Below, piece after piece: positions 1 to 7,576 of a DNA stretch of 38,268 bases. The notes under the pieces are model-generated. The model searched no databases. It had not been told where the DNA came from and saw only the letters and a list, made by a program, of their open reading frames with translations. Numbering within the stretch: the first letter of the stretch is position 1; the number at the start of each line of letters is the position of its first letter. Source of the stretch: an uncultured Sinobacteraceae bacterium. Its GTDB lineage: Bacteria > Pseudomonadota > Gammaproteobacteria > Steroidobacterales > Steroidobacteraceae. The stretch spans positions 1 to 38,268 of the forward strand of contig CALEKY010000079.1 of the NCBI GenBank assembly GCA_937902995.1, given 5' to 3'. The position numbers and the translations under genes are program-made.

Positions 1-2
1 AT

Positions 3-98
3 ATCGGTATGATTCAGCGCCGCGGCGGCGCCGGTGCGAATGCCGTGAATTTCCGTACCGAATCGGTGAAGCTCGTCTACGAGGCACTGCAGAAGTAA
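3..98 (+). CDS. 3' end of an unrecognised protein (partial)
   Basis: An open frame enters from the left edge and ends at a TAA codon at 96-98. The 31 visible residues contain a Gly/Arg/Ala-rich stretch (RRGGAGANAVNF) and end in VYEALQK. This is too little to assign a family. It lies on the same strand as the FAD oxidoreductase that follows and is separated from it by about 160 bases containing a hairpin, so it is probably not in the same transcript. The reading frame is inferred from the clean stop and codon choice similar to neighbouring genes. Confidence 0.5.
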   Translation: MGMIQRRGGAGANAVNFRTESVKLVYEALQK

Positions 99-109
99 CG
101 ACCCGTTCG

Positions 110-132
110 TCCCTCCCTCGCAGTGGGAGGGA
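110..132 (+). terminator. Hairpin after the partial gene, terminator-like
   Basis: A perfect 8-bp inverted repeat (TCCCTCCC, 7-nt loop, GGGAGGGA) lies 12 bases after the stop codon at 96-98. No T-run follows, so it is only terminator-like. Its position directly after a gene and before an unrelated start supports a role in ending the upstream transcript. Confidence 0.45.
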
Positions 133-218
133 GGACTTTCACGTTGATTTCTCTGTATCGACGGGCCGTCGATCGATCCTGATCGAAGTCACGTCGTCCT
201 GACGCTCGCATCGTTGCG

Positions 219-257
219 GTACGATCGCAGCCAACGGCTGCGATACCAGGATCGTAC
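219..257 (+). promoter_or_regulatory. Overlapping inverted repeats touching a start codon
   Basis: Two perfect inverted repeats overlap here. ATCGCAGCC (224-232) pairs with GGCTGCGAT (236-244) across a 3-nt loop. GTACGATC (219-226) pairs with GATCGTAC (250-257), which ends one base before the GTG start at 258. The two pairings share bases 224-226, so they cannot both form fully. The site could be a repressor operator or an RNA fold that hides the weak ribosome-binding sequence near 245-251. The function is inferred from position only. Confidence 0.4.
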
Positions 258-2102
258 GTGTCCATCACCCGCCGAGATTTCTTGAACGGTGTTGCGCTGA
301 CGGTCGGTGCAGCGTTGAGTCCGACGCTACGTGCGCAGGCGGAGCGACGCTACCCGCCTGAATGGCTCGGCTTACGCGGCAGCACCGACGAATCGGCCGT
401 CGCCGCACATGCCCTACGCGATGGACGGCGTTTCGATATTTCCCGGCTGCCGGTCGAAGGCGAGGTCGACGCGCTCGTAGTCGGTGCGGGGATCAGCGGT
501 TTGGCCGCTGCGTATTTCATTCGTCAGCGCGATTTCAAAGCACGCATCCTGATTCTCGACAATCACGACGATTTCGGCGGTCATGCGCGGCGCTGCGAAA
601 TGCGGGTCGGCGGCCGGCTGCTCCTGAGCTACGGCGGCAGCGAATCGATTCAGTCGCCTAGCGCGCTCTGGAGCGAGACGGCGCTCGGATTGCTCCGCGA
701 CCTGGGCGTCGACCTGCAACGTTTCGAGACTGCGTTCCATCGCACGCTGTATCCGGATCTCGGTCTGTCCCGAGGACTCTTGTTCACGCGCGAAGCGTTC
801 GGCGTCGACCGGCTCGTTATCGGCGATCCGACACCCATGGTCGCCGACGACATTCCGCCGGATCGACTGAACGCGCGCTCGGTGCGCGAGTTCATCGGCG
901 ACTTTCCGCTCGATGCACGCGGCCGCGAGGCGCTCGTCGCGCTGTACACGCAGCCGCGAGATTTCTGGCCGGGAAAATCCGTTGCGGAGAAGATGGCGCT
1001 GCTCGGCTCGACGAGCTATCGCCGGTTCTTGCTCGAGCATTGGCGATTGCCGCGCAAGGCCGTCGACACATTCCAGAAGCGTTCGCACGATTTCTTTGCC
1101 GTCGGCATCGACTTGCTACCCGCCGTCGAAGCGGCTGCGACCGGCTATCCAGGCTTTTCCGGTCTCGACCTGCCGACGCATCCGAGCGATGCAGCAAAGC
1201 TGGAAGAACCGTACATCTATCATTTCCCGGACGGTAACGCATCGATCGCGCGCTTGCTCGTGCGGCGCTTGATTCCGGGTGTCGCGCCCGGCAACACCAT
1301 GGAAGACATCGTCACGGCGCCATTCGACTATTCGCGCCTCGATGCGTCCGACGCGGCTACACGGCTACGGCTCAATAGCACCGTCGTATCGCTTGCGAAC
1401 CGCGATGGCGGGGTGGATGTCGGTTACGTGCACGAAGGCGAGCTCAAGCGCGTGCGTGCGCGGCATGTCGTTTACGCCGGCTACAACATGATGCTGCGCC
1501 ACGTGATGCAGGAACTGCCGGAGGCGCAACGCTCTGCATTGGCCGCTAGAGTCAAAGCGCCGTTGGTTTACGTGAAGATCGCCGTTCGCAACTGGCGGCC
1601 CTGGGTGAATGCCGGTGTGCACGAAGTGACGAATGCGATGGGTTTCTATGCACGCATCAAGCTCGATTACCCGGTGAGCTTGGGCGACTATCGTTTCGCG
1701 AAAACGCCGCAAGAGCCGATCGTGCTGCATCTCGTTCACGTACCCATTCCGAACGATGCGCCCGATCAACGCGAGGCCTGGCGGGCAGGCCGAAGGGCGT
1801 TGCTCGAAACGAGCTTTGCGCAGTTCGAATCGAACGCGTTCGATGAGCTTCGCCGTTTTCTCGGACCGTCGTTCGATCCGAAACGCGATGTGGCCGCCGT
1901 GACCGTGTATCGCTGGGCGCACGGCTATGCGTACGGGTTCAACAGTTTGTTCGATGAGGAAGCGGAGCCTTCGCCGGCAGCCGTTGTCAGCCAACCCGTC
2001 GGGCGGGTGACGATCGCGAATTCGGACGCGGCCATGAGCGCCTACGCGCACGCGGCGATCAACGAAGCCGCGCGCGCGGTGAGAGAGCTCGGTCTGACTT
2101 GA
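258..2102 (+). CDS. Tat-exported FAD-dependent oxidoreductase, spermidine dehydrogenase-like
   Basis: This 614-residue protein starts at a GTG. Residues 1-28 form a twin-arginine signal (TRRDFL at 4-9, then a hydrophobic stretch ending near AQA), so it should fold with its cofactor in the cytoplasm and be exported to the periplasm. The dinucleotide-binding motif GAGISG is at 76-81 after a beta strand (VDALVV). The order Tat signal, then YPP..LGLRGS, then the FAD fold matches Pseudomonas-type spermidine dehydrogenase, which cleaves spermidine. The C-terminus keeps the usual late FAD-contact region (GRVTIANSDA). Substrate is inferred; other amine or flavin oxidoreductases of the family are possible. 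It stands alone, and the gene after it is on the opposite strand. Confidence 0.75.
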   Translation: MSITRRDFLNGVALTVGAALSPTLRAQAERRYPPEWLGLRGSTDESAVAAHALRDGRRFDISRLPVEGEVDALVVGAGISGLAAAYFIRQRDFKARILILDNHDDFGGHARRCEMRVGGRLLLSYGGSESIQSPSALWSETALGLLRDLGVDLQRFETAFHRTLYPDLGLSRGLLFTREAFGVDRLVIGDPTPMVADDIPPDRLNARSVREFIGDFPLDARGREALVALYTQPRDFWPGKSVAEKMALLGSTSYRRFLLEHWRLPRKAVDTFQKRSHDFFAVGIDLLPAVEAAATGYPGFSGLDLPTHPSDAAKLEEPYIYHFPDGNASIARLLVRRLIPGVAPGNTMEDIVTAPFDYSRLDASDAATRLRLNSTVVSLANRDGGVDVGYVHEGELKRVRARHVVYAGYNMMLRHVMQELPEAQRSALAARVKAPLVYVKIAVRNWRPWVNAGVHEVTNAMGFYARIKLDYPVSLGDYRFAKTPQEPIVLHLVHVPIPNDAPDQREAWRAGRRALLETSFAQFESNAFDELRRFLGPSFDPKRDVAAVTVYRWAHGYAYGFNSLFDEEAEPSPAAVVSQPVGRVTIANSDAAMSAYAHAAINEAARAVRELGLT

Positions 2103-2110
2103 AGGGTGGG

Positions 2111-3097
2111 CTAGAACTCTTCGGTATCGATTTCTTTCTGGGTTTCAGCCGGATAACGCGGTCCGCTCACCGTGCGCTCGTTGATGAGCGCTTCCAGCTT
2201 GCCGACAGTCTCGGGCGAGAGCGCGACGCGCGCGGCGCCGAGATCCTCTTCCAGGTGCGCAATGCTCGTCGTGCCGATGATCGGGACGATGAACGGCTTC
2301 TTTTGCAGGAGCCAGGCGAGCGCAACCTGTGCCGGCGTTGCGCCGACTTCGGCCGCGATCGCACGCAGCTCCGCGAGCAAGCGCTGATTCTCGGAGAAAT
2401 GCGGCTCTTGGAAGCGCGGCATGCCGCGGCGGATGTCTTTCGGCTGGAACGTCGATGGATCTTTGATGCCGTCGGCCAAGAAGCCGCGCCCAAGGGGGGA
2501 GAAAGCGACGAACGCAATGCCGAGCTCTTCGCAGGCATCGAGGAGCGCGATCTCGGGATTGCGCGTCCAGAGCGAATATTCGCTCTGAACCGCTGTGATC
2601 GGATGAACGGCGTGCGCCTTGCGCAGCGTTGCTGCCGAGACCTCGGACAAACCGATCGTGCGTACCTTGCCTGCTTTCACGAGCTCGGACAGTGCACCGA
2701 TGCTGTCTTCGATCGGCACCTTCTTGTCCCAGCGATGCAAGTAATACAGATCGATCACATCCGTGCGTAGGCGCTTCAATGCCTCATCGCACGTCCGCAG
2801 CAACGTTTCGGGCCGGCCGTCGATGACGCGTTTGCCGTCGACGCCGGTCATGCCGCATTTGCTTGCAAGCACGATGCGCTGGCGATGCGGCTCGAGCGTC
2901 TCGCCGACGAGCGATTCGTTCGCGCCGAAACCGTAGAGCGCTGCGGTATCGAAATGGGTGACGCCGAGCTCGAGCGCCCGCAGGAGGACTTTCTTCGCCT
3001 CGTCCGCCGGCGGCGGTGCTGCATACGCATGGCTCAGGTTCATGCAGCCGAGTCCGATCTCGGCGACTTCGAAAGGTCCGATTCGACGAGTTTTCAT
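2111..3097 (-). CDS. Aldo/keto reductase
   Basis: This 328-residue protein has the full aldo/keto reductase tetrad: D50, Y55, K80 and H121 (in FDTAALYG, ASKCG and YLHRWD). It should be a cytosolic NADPH-dependent (beta/alpha)8 enzyme reducing aldehydes or ketones, close to the YakC/Tas-like group. It is the last gene of the minus-strand lig run, 69 bases after ligC, with a strong hairpin and a heptad repeat in that gap. It may therefore be transcribed separately or at a lower level. No known step of the protocatechuate 4,5 pathway needs it; clearing an aldehyde by-product is a guess. The stop lies 8 bases from the convergent upstream gene. Confidence 0.85.
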   Translation of the reverse strand: MKTRRIGPFEVAEIGLGCMNLSHAYAAPPPADEAKKVLLRALELGVTHFDTAALYGFGANESLVGETLEPHRQRIVLASKCGMTGVDGKRVIDGRPETLLRTCDEALKRLRTDVIDLYYLHRWDKKVPIEDSIGALSELVKAGKVRTIGLSEVSAATLRKAHAVHPITAVQSEYSLWTRNPEIALLDACEELGIAFVAFSPLGRGFLADGIKDPSTFQPKDIRRGMPRFQEPHFSENQRLLAELRAIAAEVGATPAQVALAWLLQKKPFIVPIIGTTSIAHLEEDLGAARVALSPETVGKLEALINERTVSGPRYPAETQKEIDTEEF

Positions 3098-3121
3098 TGG
3101 GCGATGGGCACTGGGCTGTGG
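3098..3121 (+). repeat. Degenerate heptad repeat after the aldo/keto reductase start
   Basis: Three 7-nt units of the form TGGGCNN begin immediately next to the aldo/keto reductase start codon (TGGGCGA at 3098, TGGGCAC at 3105, TGGGCTG at 3112, then TGG). The G-rich strand reads away from that gene. It belongs to the window-wide heptad family described in the findings. Confidence 0.6.
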
Positions 3122-3123
3122 AT

Positions 3124-3153
3124 GCTCGGCCGCGACAGATTCCGCGGCCGAGC
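3124..3153 (-). terminator. Strong GC hairpin between ligC and the aldo/keto reductase
   Basis: A perfect 11-bp inverted repeat (GCTCGGCCGCG, 8-nt loop, CGCGGCCGAGC) lies 13 bases downstream of the ligC stop. No T-run is present on either strand. It may stop or slow transcription out of the lig genes, or protect the 3' end of the ligC message. The function is inferred. Confidence 0.5.
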
Positions 3154-3166
3154 GCTCGAGGCTACA

Positions 3167-4117
3167 TCAAGGCTGGCTTTGGAGCTTCTGTTCGAGCTCG
3201 TGCAGGACGCGATAGCAGGGCAGCACCTTCGCGACGCTCGCGTTCGGCTCGCGGCCTTCGCGAATGGCGGCAAAGAATTCGCGATCCTGCAGCTCGATGC
3301 CGTTCATCGACACGTCCACCTTCGAAACGTCGATCTTGTTCTCCTTGCCGTCGATGAGATCGTCGTAGCGCGCGATGTACGTGCCGTTGTCGCAGATGTA
3401 GCGGAAGAACGTGCCGAGCGGGCCGTCGTTGTTGAACGACAGCGACAGCGTGCAGATCGCGCCGCCCTTCGACTTGAGCTGGATCGACATGTCCATCGCG
3501 ATTCCGAGCTCGGGATGCTTCGGACCCTGGATGGCATTGGCGGTGATGACTTCCTCGCCGGTCTGGTACTGGAACAGATCGACGGTGTGCGCGGCGTGGT
3601 GCCACAACAGGTGATCCGTCCAGGAACGCGGCTGACCGAGCGCATTCATGTTCGTGCGGCGGAAGAAATAGGTCTGTACGTCCATCTGCTGGATCTTCAG
3701 CTCGCCCGCCTTGATGCGCTTGTGAATCCATTGATGCGACGGATTGAAGCGGCGCGTGTGGCCGACCATGCACACGAGGCCCGTCTCTTTCTGCACGCGG
3801 TTCACTTCTTCCGCGTCCTTCCAGCTGTCGGCGAGCGGAATCTCCACCTGCACGTGCTTGCCGGCCTTCATGCATTGGATGGCCTGCGAGGCATGGAGCT
3901 GCGTCGGCGTGCAGAGGATCGCCGCTTCGACGCCCGGTTGCGCGAGTGCCTCGGCGAGGTCGGTCGTGACATGCTTGATGCCGTACTTGTCGGCAACCTG
4001 CTTCGTCGGCTCGAGCTGACGGCCGACGAGCGACACGACCTCGATGCCGTCGATTTGCTTGATGGCGTCCAGATGTTTTTGGCCGAACGCTCCGGCCCCG
4101 GCGAGGATGACTTTCAT
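3167..4117 (-). CDS. ligC: 4-carboxy-2-hydroxymuconate-6-semialdehyde dehydrogenase
   Basis: This 316-residue Gfo/Idh/MocA-fold enzyme oxidises the ring-cleavage product of protocatechuate (as its cyclic hemiacetal) with NADP to 2-pyrone-4,6-dicarboxylate. The nucleotide-binding motif GAGAFG is at residues 7-12. The usual family EKP motif is replaced by VEIP (HVQVEIPLADSW), as I recall for LigC. Long stretches such as WHHAAHTVDLFQYQTGE and RYICDNGTYIARYDDL match Sphingobium LigC from memory. The gene lies 43 bases after ligB, which supplies its substrate. Length matches the family (about 315). Confidence 0.93.
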   Translation of the reverse strand: MKVILAGAGAFGQKHLDAIKQIDGIEVVSLVGRQLEPTKQVADKYGIKHVTTDLAEALAQPGVEAAILCTPTQLHASQAIQCMKAGKHVQVEIPLADSWKDAEEVNRVQKETGLVCMVGHTRRFNPSHQWIHKRIKAGELKIQQMDVQTYFFRRTNMNALGQPRSWTDHLLWHHAAHTVDLFQYQTGEEVITANAIQGPKHPELGIAMDMSIQLKSKGGAICTLSLSFNNDGPLGTFFRYICDNGTYIARYDDLIDGKENKIDVSKVDVSMNGIELQDREFFAAIREGREPNASVAKVLPCYRVLHELEQKLQSQP

Positions 4118-4160
4118 GTTTCTACCCTGTCGAAATTTGTAGAACGAGGCGATCCGTCGA

Positions 4161-5003
4161 TCACCGTGGGTTTTCGAGAATCAAATGCCCGACCGCCGTA
4201 TTGGAAGCGGGCACGTGATAGAACCGATGCACGAGGTTCACTTTGGGATCGAGCGCGCCGCGCATGATCAGCCACATGACGAGCTCGATGCCTTCCGAGC
4301 CGGCTTCGCGCACGTACTCGATGTGCGGCATCTTCGCGAGCTCATCGGGCTCTTCGATCAGCCGGTCCAGGAAGCGGTTGTCCCACTCCTTGTTGATCAG
4401 TCCGGCGCGCGGTCCCTGCAATTGATGGCTCATACCGCCGGTTCCCCAGATCTGCACGTTGAGATCCTGGTCGAACGATTCGACTGCGCGGCGGATAGCC
4501 TTGCCGAGCTGATAGCAGCGCATGCCCGACGGCGGCGGATACAGCACGACGTTCACGGCGAACGGAATGACACGGCACGGCCATTCCTGCGGCTGACCGA
4601 ACATCAGCGAGAGCGGCACGGTCAGGCCGTGATCGACGTCCATCTTGTTGATGATCGTCAGATCGAAATCGCTCTGAATCACCGATTGCGCGATGTGCGC
4701 CGCAAGCTCCGGATGACCTTTCACGGTCGGCACCGGGCGCCGGCCCCAACCTTCGTCGGCTGGCTGAAATTCCTCCGCGCAGCCGATCGCGAACGTCGGC
4801 ACGAAGTTCAAGTCGAACGCCGTCGCGTGATCGTTGTAAACGAGGAAGATGACGTCCGGCGTGTTCTCCTTCATCCATTGTTTGGAGAACTCATAGCCCT
4901 TGAATAGGGGTGCCCAGTACGGTTCTTGCGTCTTGCCGAGATCGATCGCCGCACCGATCGCCGGTACGTGCGACGTGGATACGCCTGCAGTGATCCTAGC
5001 CAT
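4161..5003 (-). CDS. ligB: Protocatechuate 4,5-dioxygenase, beta (catalytic) subunit
   Basis: This is the catalytic half of the extradiol dioxygenase LigAB, which splits the protocatechuate ring between carbons 4 and 5. The Fe(II) ligands are visible: H12 (TSHVPA), H59 (YNDHAT) and E240 (GSEGIEL), corresponding to His12, His61 and Glu242 of Sphingobium LigB. H125 (VDHGL) and H193 (GGMSHQ) fit the second-sphere and catalytic-base histidines with the same offset of two. The protein has 280 residues against about 302 in Sphingobium; the C-terminal tail is shorter. Its start overlaps the end of ligA by 8 bases, which suggests translational coupling and equal amounts of both subunits. Confidence 0.95.
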   Translation of the reverse strand: MARITAGVSTSHVPAIGAAIDLGKTQEPYWAPLFKGYEFSKQWMKENTPDVIFLVYNDHATAFDLNFVPTFAIGCAEEFQPADEGWGRRPVPTVKGHPELAAHIAQSVIQSDFDLTIINKMDVDHGLTVPLSLMFGQPQEWPCRVIPFAVNVVLYPPPSGMRCYQLGKAIRRAVESFDQDLNVQIWGTGGMSHQLQGPRAGLINKEWDNRFLDRLIEEPDELAKMPHIEYVREAGSEGIELVMWLIMRGALDPKVNLVHRFYHVPASNTAVGHLILENPR

Positions 5004-5391
5004 TCGACTTCTCCCCGATGTAACGATTGCCTTCCGGAGAGCGGCCGCCGTTCAGCATCATCTGGGCGTACTCTTCTTGAGACATGCCCGTCATCAATGC
5101 GGCGGCGTACTGGAAGCTCTTGCCGTCGGTCGCGAAGATCTTCGCGAGGAAATAAATGTTGCCGCCGAGCGCGATCATGCGGTTGTAATCGCGTGCGAGC
5201 ACGGCTTGTTTCTGTTCCTCGGTCATCTTCCATTCGTCGAGGTACGCGCGCTCGTTCGCTTTGAACCGCTCGCGGTTCTCGGCCTTCATGAGCGACATCG
5301 CGAATTGATTCAACCAATACCCGCGACGCGCCTGATCCGCATCGAAGATCGTGGTGCCGGGAATGTCGGCGTAAGGTTTGTCCAGTGCCAT
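4996..5391 (-). CDS. ligA: Protocatechuate 4,5-dioxygenase, alpha subunit
   Basis: This 131-residue, mostly helical small subunit caps the active site of LigB. Diagnostic sequence includes MALDKPYADIPGTTIFD at the N-terminus and GGNIYFLAKIFATDG in the middle. The length is close to the family's roughly 139. It precedes and overlaps ligB by 8 bases, as in other ligAB pairs. A heptad repeat begins 9 bases upstream of its start codon, and no clear ribosome-binding sequence is seen, so translation may depend on the upstream gene or on another signal. Confidence 0.95.
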   Translation of the reverse strand: MALDKPYADIPGTTIFDADQARRGYWLNQFAMSLMKAENRERFKANERAYLDEWKMTEEQKQAVLARDYNRMIALGGNIYFLAKIFATDGKSFQYAAALMTGMSQEEYAQMMLNGGRSPEGNRYIGEKSNG

Positions 5392-5399
5392 GTTCGCTC

Positions 5400-5563
5400 A
5401 GTTGATAGTTGAGAGTTGATATTTGACAGCGAAAAGCAATGCAGCTCCTCGCGCCGGTGATGTCGTGTTCAGAACAATCTAATCGTCGACCCCTTTGATG
5501 TCGGTTGCAGTTGACGGTCGGTACAGCGTTCCTCGCTGTCAACTGTCCACTATCAACTCAACT
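5400..5563. repeat. Paired inverted heptad arrays between ligA and ligI
   Basis: The left array (5400-5427) has four 7-nt units near AGTTGAT. The right array (5536-5563) is C-rich on the plus strand; read on the minus strand it has units such as TTGATAG and TTGACAG. Both arrays end toward the centre in TTGACAGCGA, so the outer parts form an imperfect inverted repeat around about 100 bases of unique sequence. The right array overlaps the ligI stop codon (5558-5560). Confidence 0.65.
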
Positions 5564-6448
5564 ACCCCAGTACAGTCTCATCGGATTGTCCACCAAGAGC
5601 TTGCGCTGCAACTCCGGAGTGGTCGCAACCTTGCCCGCGTAATCCACGAGCAGGCCGTCGTCCGGCATGTGCGACTTCATGTTCGGATGCGGCCAGTCGG
5701 TACCGAACAACACGCGGTCGGGGAAGGTTTCCACCAGCCGACGTGCGAATGGGATGACATCCTCGTAGTGCGGCGGTCCGACTTTCGACAAGCGCTCGGG
5801 GCAGCTCACCTTCGACCAGAAATTCTCGTGCTCGCGCATGAGCTTCACGAACAGCTCGAACTCCGGACCGTCGACGGGTTTGGTGACGTCCGGTCGGCCC
5901 ATGTGGTCGACGACCACGACCGTCGGCAGCGACGTGAAGAAGTCGTACAGCTCGGGCAGCTCTTGCGCTTCGAAGTAGATGACGATGTGCCAGCCGAGAG
6001 GCTTGATGCGGTTGGCGATCGACATCAGCACGTCGCGCGGCGGCGTATCGACGAGCCGCTTGACGAAATTGAACCGCACGCCGCGGACGCCCGCCTCGTG
6101 CAGCTCCTTGAGCTCGGCGTCCGTCACATTGGGTCCGACGGACGCTACGCCCCGTGCGCGATCGTTCGAAGACTTGAGCGCACCGACGAGCGCGCGATTG
6201 TCGGTGCCGTGGCAGGTGGCCTGCACGATGACATTGCGCTCGAAGCCCAGGAAATCGCGCAGCTCCCAGAGCTTTTCCTTGGGCGCATCGCACGGCGTGT
6301 ACTTGCGCTCGGGCGCATACGGGAACACGTCGCCCGGACCGAAGACGTGGCAATGTGCATCCACCGCACCCGGCGGCAGCTTGAATTTCGGCTTGCTCGG
6401 ATTCGGATGAAAGCAGAGCCAATCCGGATCCATTTGGAACTTGCTCAT
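5558..6448 (-). CDS. ligI: 2-pyrone-4,6-dicarboxylate hydrolase (lactonase)
   Basis: This 296-residue amidohydrolase-superfamily enzyme opens the lactone of 2-pyrone-4,6-dicarboxylate to give 4-oxalomesaconate. H32 and H34 (DAHCHVFGPG), a later histidine in DHMGR and the aspartate in FGTDWPHPN correspond to His31, His33, His180 and Asp248 of Sphingobium LigI, a family that works without metal. The start is the ATG at 6448, giving MSKFQMDPDW. It overlaps the ligJ stop in an ATGA junction, so the two are probably translated together. A longer open frame continues upstream through ligJ in another frame but has no coding sense. The stop codon lies inside a heptad repeat. Confidence 0.93.
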   Translation of the reverse strand: MSKFQMDPDWLCFHPNPSKPKFKLPPGAVDAHCHVFGPGDVFPYAPERKYTPCDAPKEKLWELRDFLGFERNVIVQATCHGTDNRALVGALKSSNDRARGVASVGPNVTDAELKELHEAGVRGVRFNFVKRLVDTPPRDVLMSIANRIKPLGWHIVIYFEAQELPELYDFFTSLPTVVVVDHMGRPDVTKPVDGPEFELFVKLMREHENFWSKVSCPERLSKVGPPHYEDVIPFARRLVETFPDRVLFGTDWPHPNMKSHMPDDGLLVDYAGKVATTPELQRKLLVDNPMRLYWGS

Positions 6449-7470
6449 AGACCTCTCGCCTTCAGGATCTTGTCCAAGCGCGGATAGACACGACGTGCGT
6501 TGAGCTCGTAGATGCGACGCTTGTCTTCGTCGGAAATCGCGAGCTTGTCGATGTAGCGCTTCGTGTCGTCGAAATAATGACCCGTCTCCGGATCGATGCC
6601 GCGCACGGCGCCGATCATCTCGGAGCCGAACAGGATGTTGTCGATGTCGATGACGTTCACCAGTAGGTCGATGCCCGGCTGATGATAGACGCACGTGTCG
6701 AAGAACACGTTCTTCATCACGTGCTCCTTGAGCGGCGGACGTTTCAGCATGTCCGCAAGGCCGCGGTAACGGCCCCAGTGATACGGCACCGCGCCGCCGC
6801 CGTGCGGGATGATGAACCGCAGCGTCGGGAAGTCCTTGAACAGATCGCCTTGGATGAACTGCATGAAGGCGGTCGTGTCCGCATTGATGTAATGCGCGCC
6901 GGTTGCATGGAAGTTCGGATTGCACGAGGCCGACACGTGAATCATGGCCGGCACGTCGAGCTCGACCATCTTCTCGTAGAACGGATACCAGTACTTGTCG
7001 GTGAGCGGCGGCGAGTTCCAGTGTCCGCCCGACGGATCCGGATTCAAGTTGCAGCCGACGAAGCCGAGCTCGTTGACGCAGCGCTCGAGCTCGCGAATCG
7101 AGTTTTCGAGCGACACGCCCGGCGACTGCGGCAGCTGACACACGCCGACGAAGTTGTCGGGAAACAGATCGACGACGCGCTTGATCAGATCGTTGCAGGC
7201 AACCGTCCAGGCGATCGAGGTCTTCTCGTCGCCGATGTGATGGCCCATGGCCGAAGCGCGCGGCGAGAACAGTGTGAGGTCGTAACCGCGCTCGCGCTGC
7301 AAGCGAAGCTGGTTCTTCTCGACGCTCTCGCGGATCTCGTCGTCGCTGATGTGCGGCCGCTGCGGGTCGGGCAGCGACGAATCCTTGGTCTTCGCGACTT
7401 GGGCATCGCGAAACTTCGTATGCGCATCGGGCGCAGTCGTGTAATGGCCGTGGCAGTCGATGATCAGCAT
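6445..7470 (-). CDS. ligJ: 4-oxalomesaconate hydratase
   Basis: This 341-residue amidohydrolase-fold hydratase adds water to the product of LigU, giving 4-carboxy-4-hydroxy-2-oxoadipate. The N-terminal metal motif is DCHGHY (H7 and H9). Later family signatures include GCNLNPDPSGGHW, IIPHGGGAVPYHWGR and FGSEMIGAVRGIDP. The start at 7470 (MLIIDCHGHY) gives exactly the length of Sphingobium LigJ. A further upstream in-frame ATG would add 24 residues translated from a GC-rich heptad repeat and is rejected. The gene overlaps ligI by 4 bases. Confidence 0.93.
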   Translation of the reverse strand: MLIIDCHGHYTTAPDAHTKFRDAQVAKTKDSSLPDPQRPHISDDEIRESVEKNQLRLQRERGYDLTLFSPRASAMGHHIGDEKTSIAWTVACNDLIKRVVDLFPDNFVGVCQLPQSPGVSLENSIRELERCVNELGFVGCNLNPDPSGGHWNSPPLTDKYWYPFYEKMVELDVPAMIHVSASCNPNFHATGAHYINADTTAFMQFIQGDLFKDFPTLRFIIPHGGGAVPYHWGRYRGLADMLKRPPLKEHVMKNVFFDTCVYHQPGIDLLVNVIDIDNILFGSEMIGAVRGIDPETGHYFDDTKRYIDKLAISDEDKRRIYELNARRVYPRLDKILKARGL

Positions 7471-7499
7471 GGCAGTAGCCTTATGCGTAATAAATGGGT

Positions 7500-7576
7500 T
7501 CGGGGCGCGGGGCTCGAGGCTCGGGCCAGAAGAGAGCGGCACTCATGCTCGACCCACGCCCCGAGCCCCGAGTCCC
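7500..7576. repeat. Paired inverted heptad arrays between ligJ and the DUF1932 gene
   Basis: The left array (7500-7527) has four units near TCGGGGC. The right array (7549-7576), read on the minus strand, has units such as GGGGCTC and GGGGCGT. The arrays face each other around a 21-base core. The right array is translated as the last residues of the DUF1932 protein. With these GC-rich arms the transcript could fold into a long, imperfect stem. Confidence 0.65.

Noticed and set aside
3162..3875. Arginine-rich minus-strand frame overlapping ligC
   Set aside because: It is a shadow of ligC in another frame with no domain or start signal.
5558..7141. A 527-residue open frame covering ligI and most of ligJ on the minus strand
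   Set aside because: Only its C-terminal part is LigI. The rest is an out-of-frame, arginine-rich reading of ligJ, a common effect of high GC.
7471..7542. Upstream extension of LigJ by 24 residues
   Set aside because: It is translated from a heptad array, lacks family similarity and makes the protein longer than LigJ homologues.
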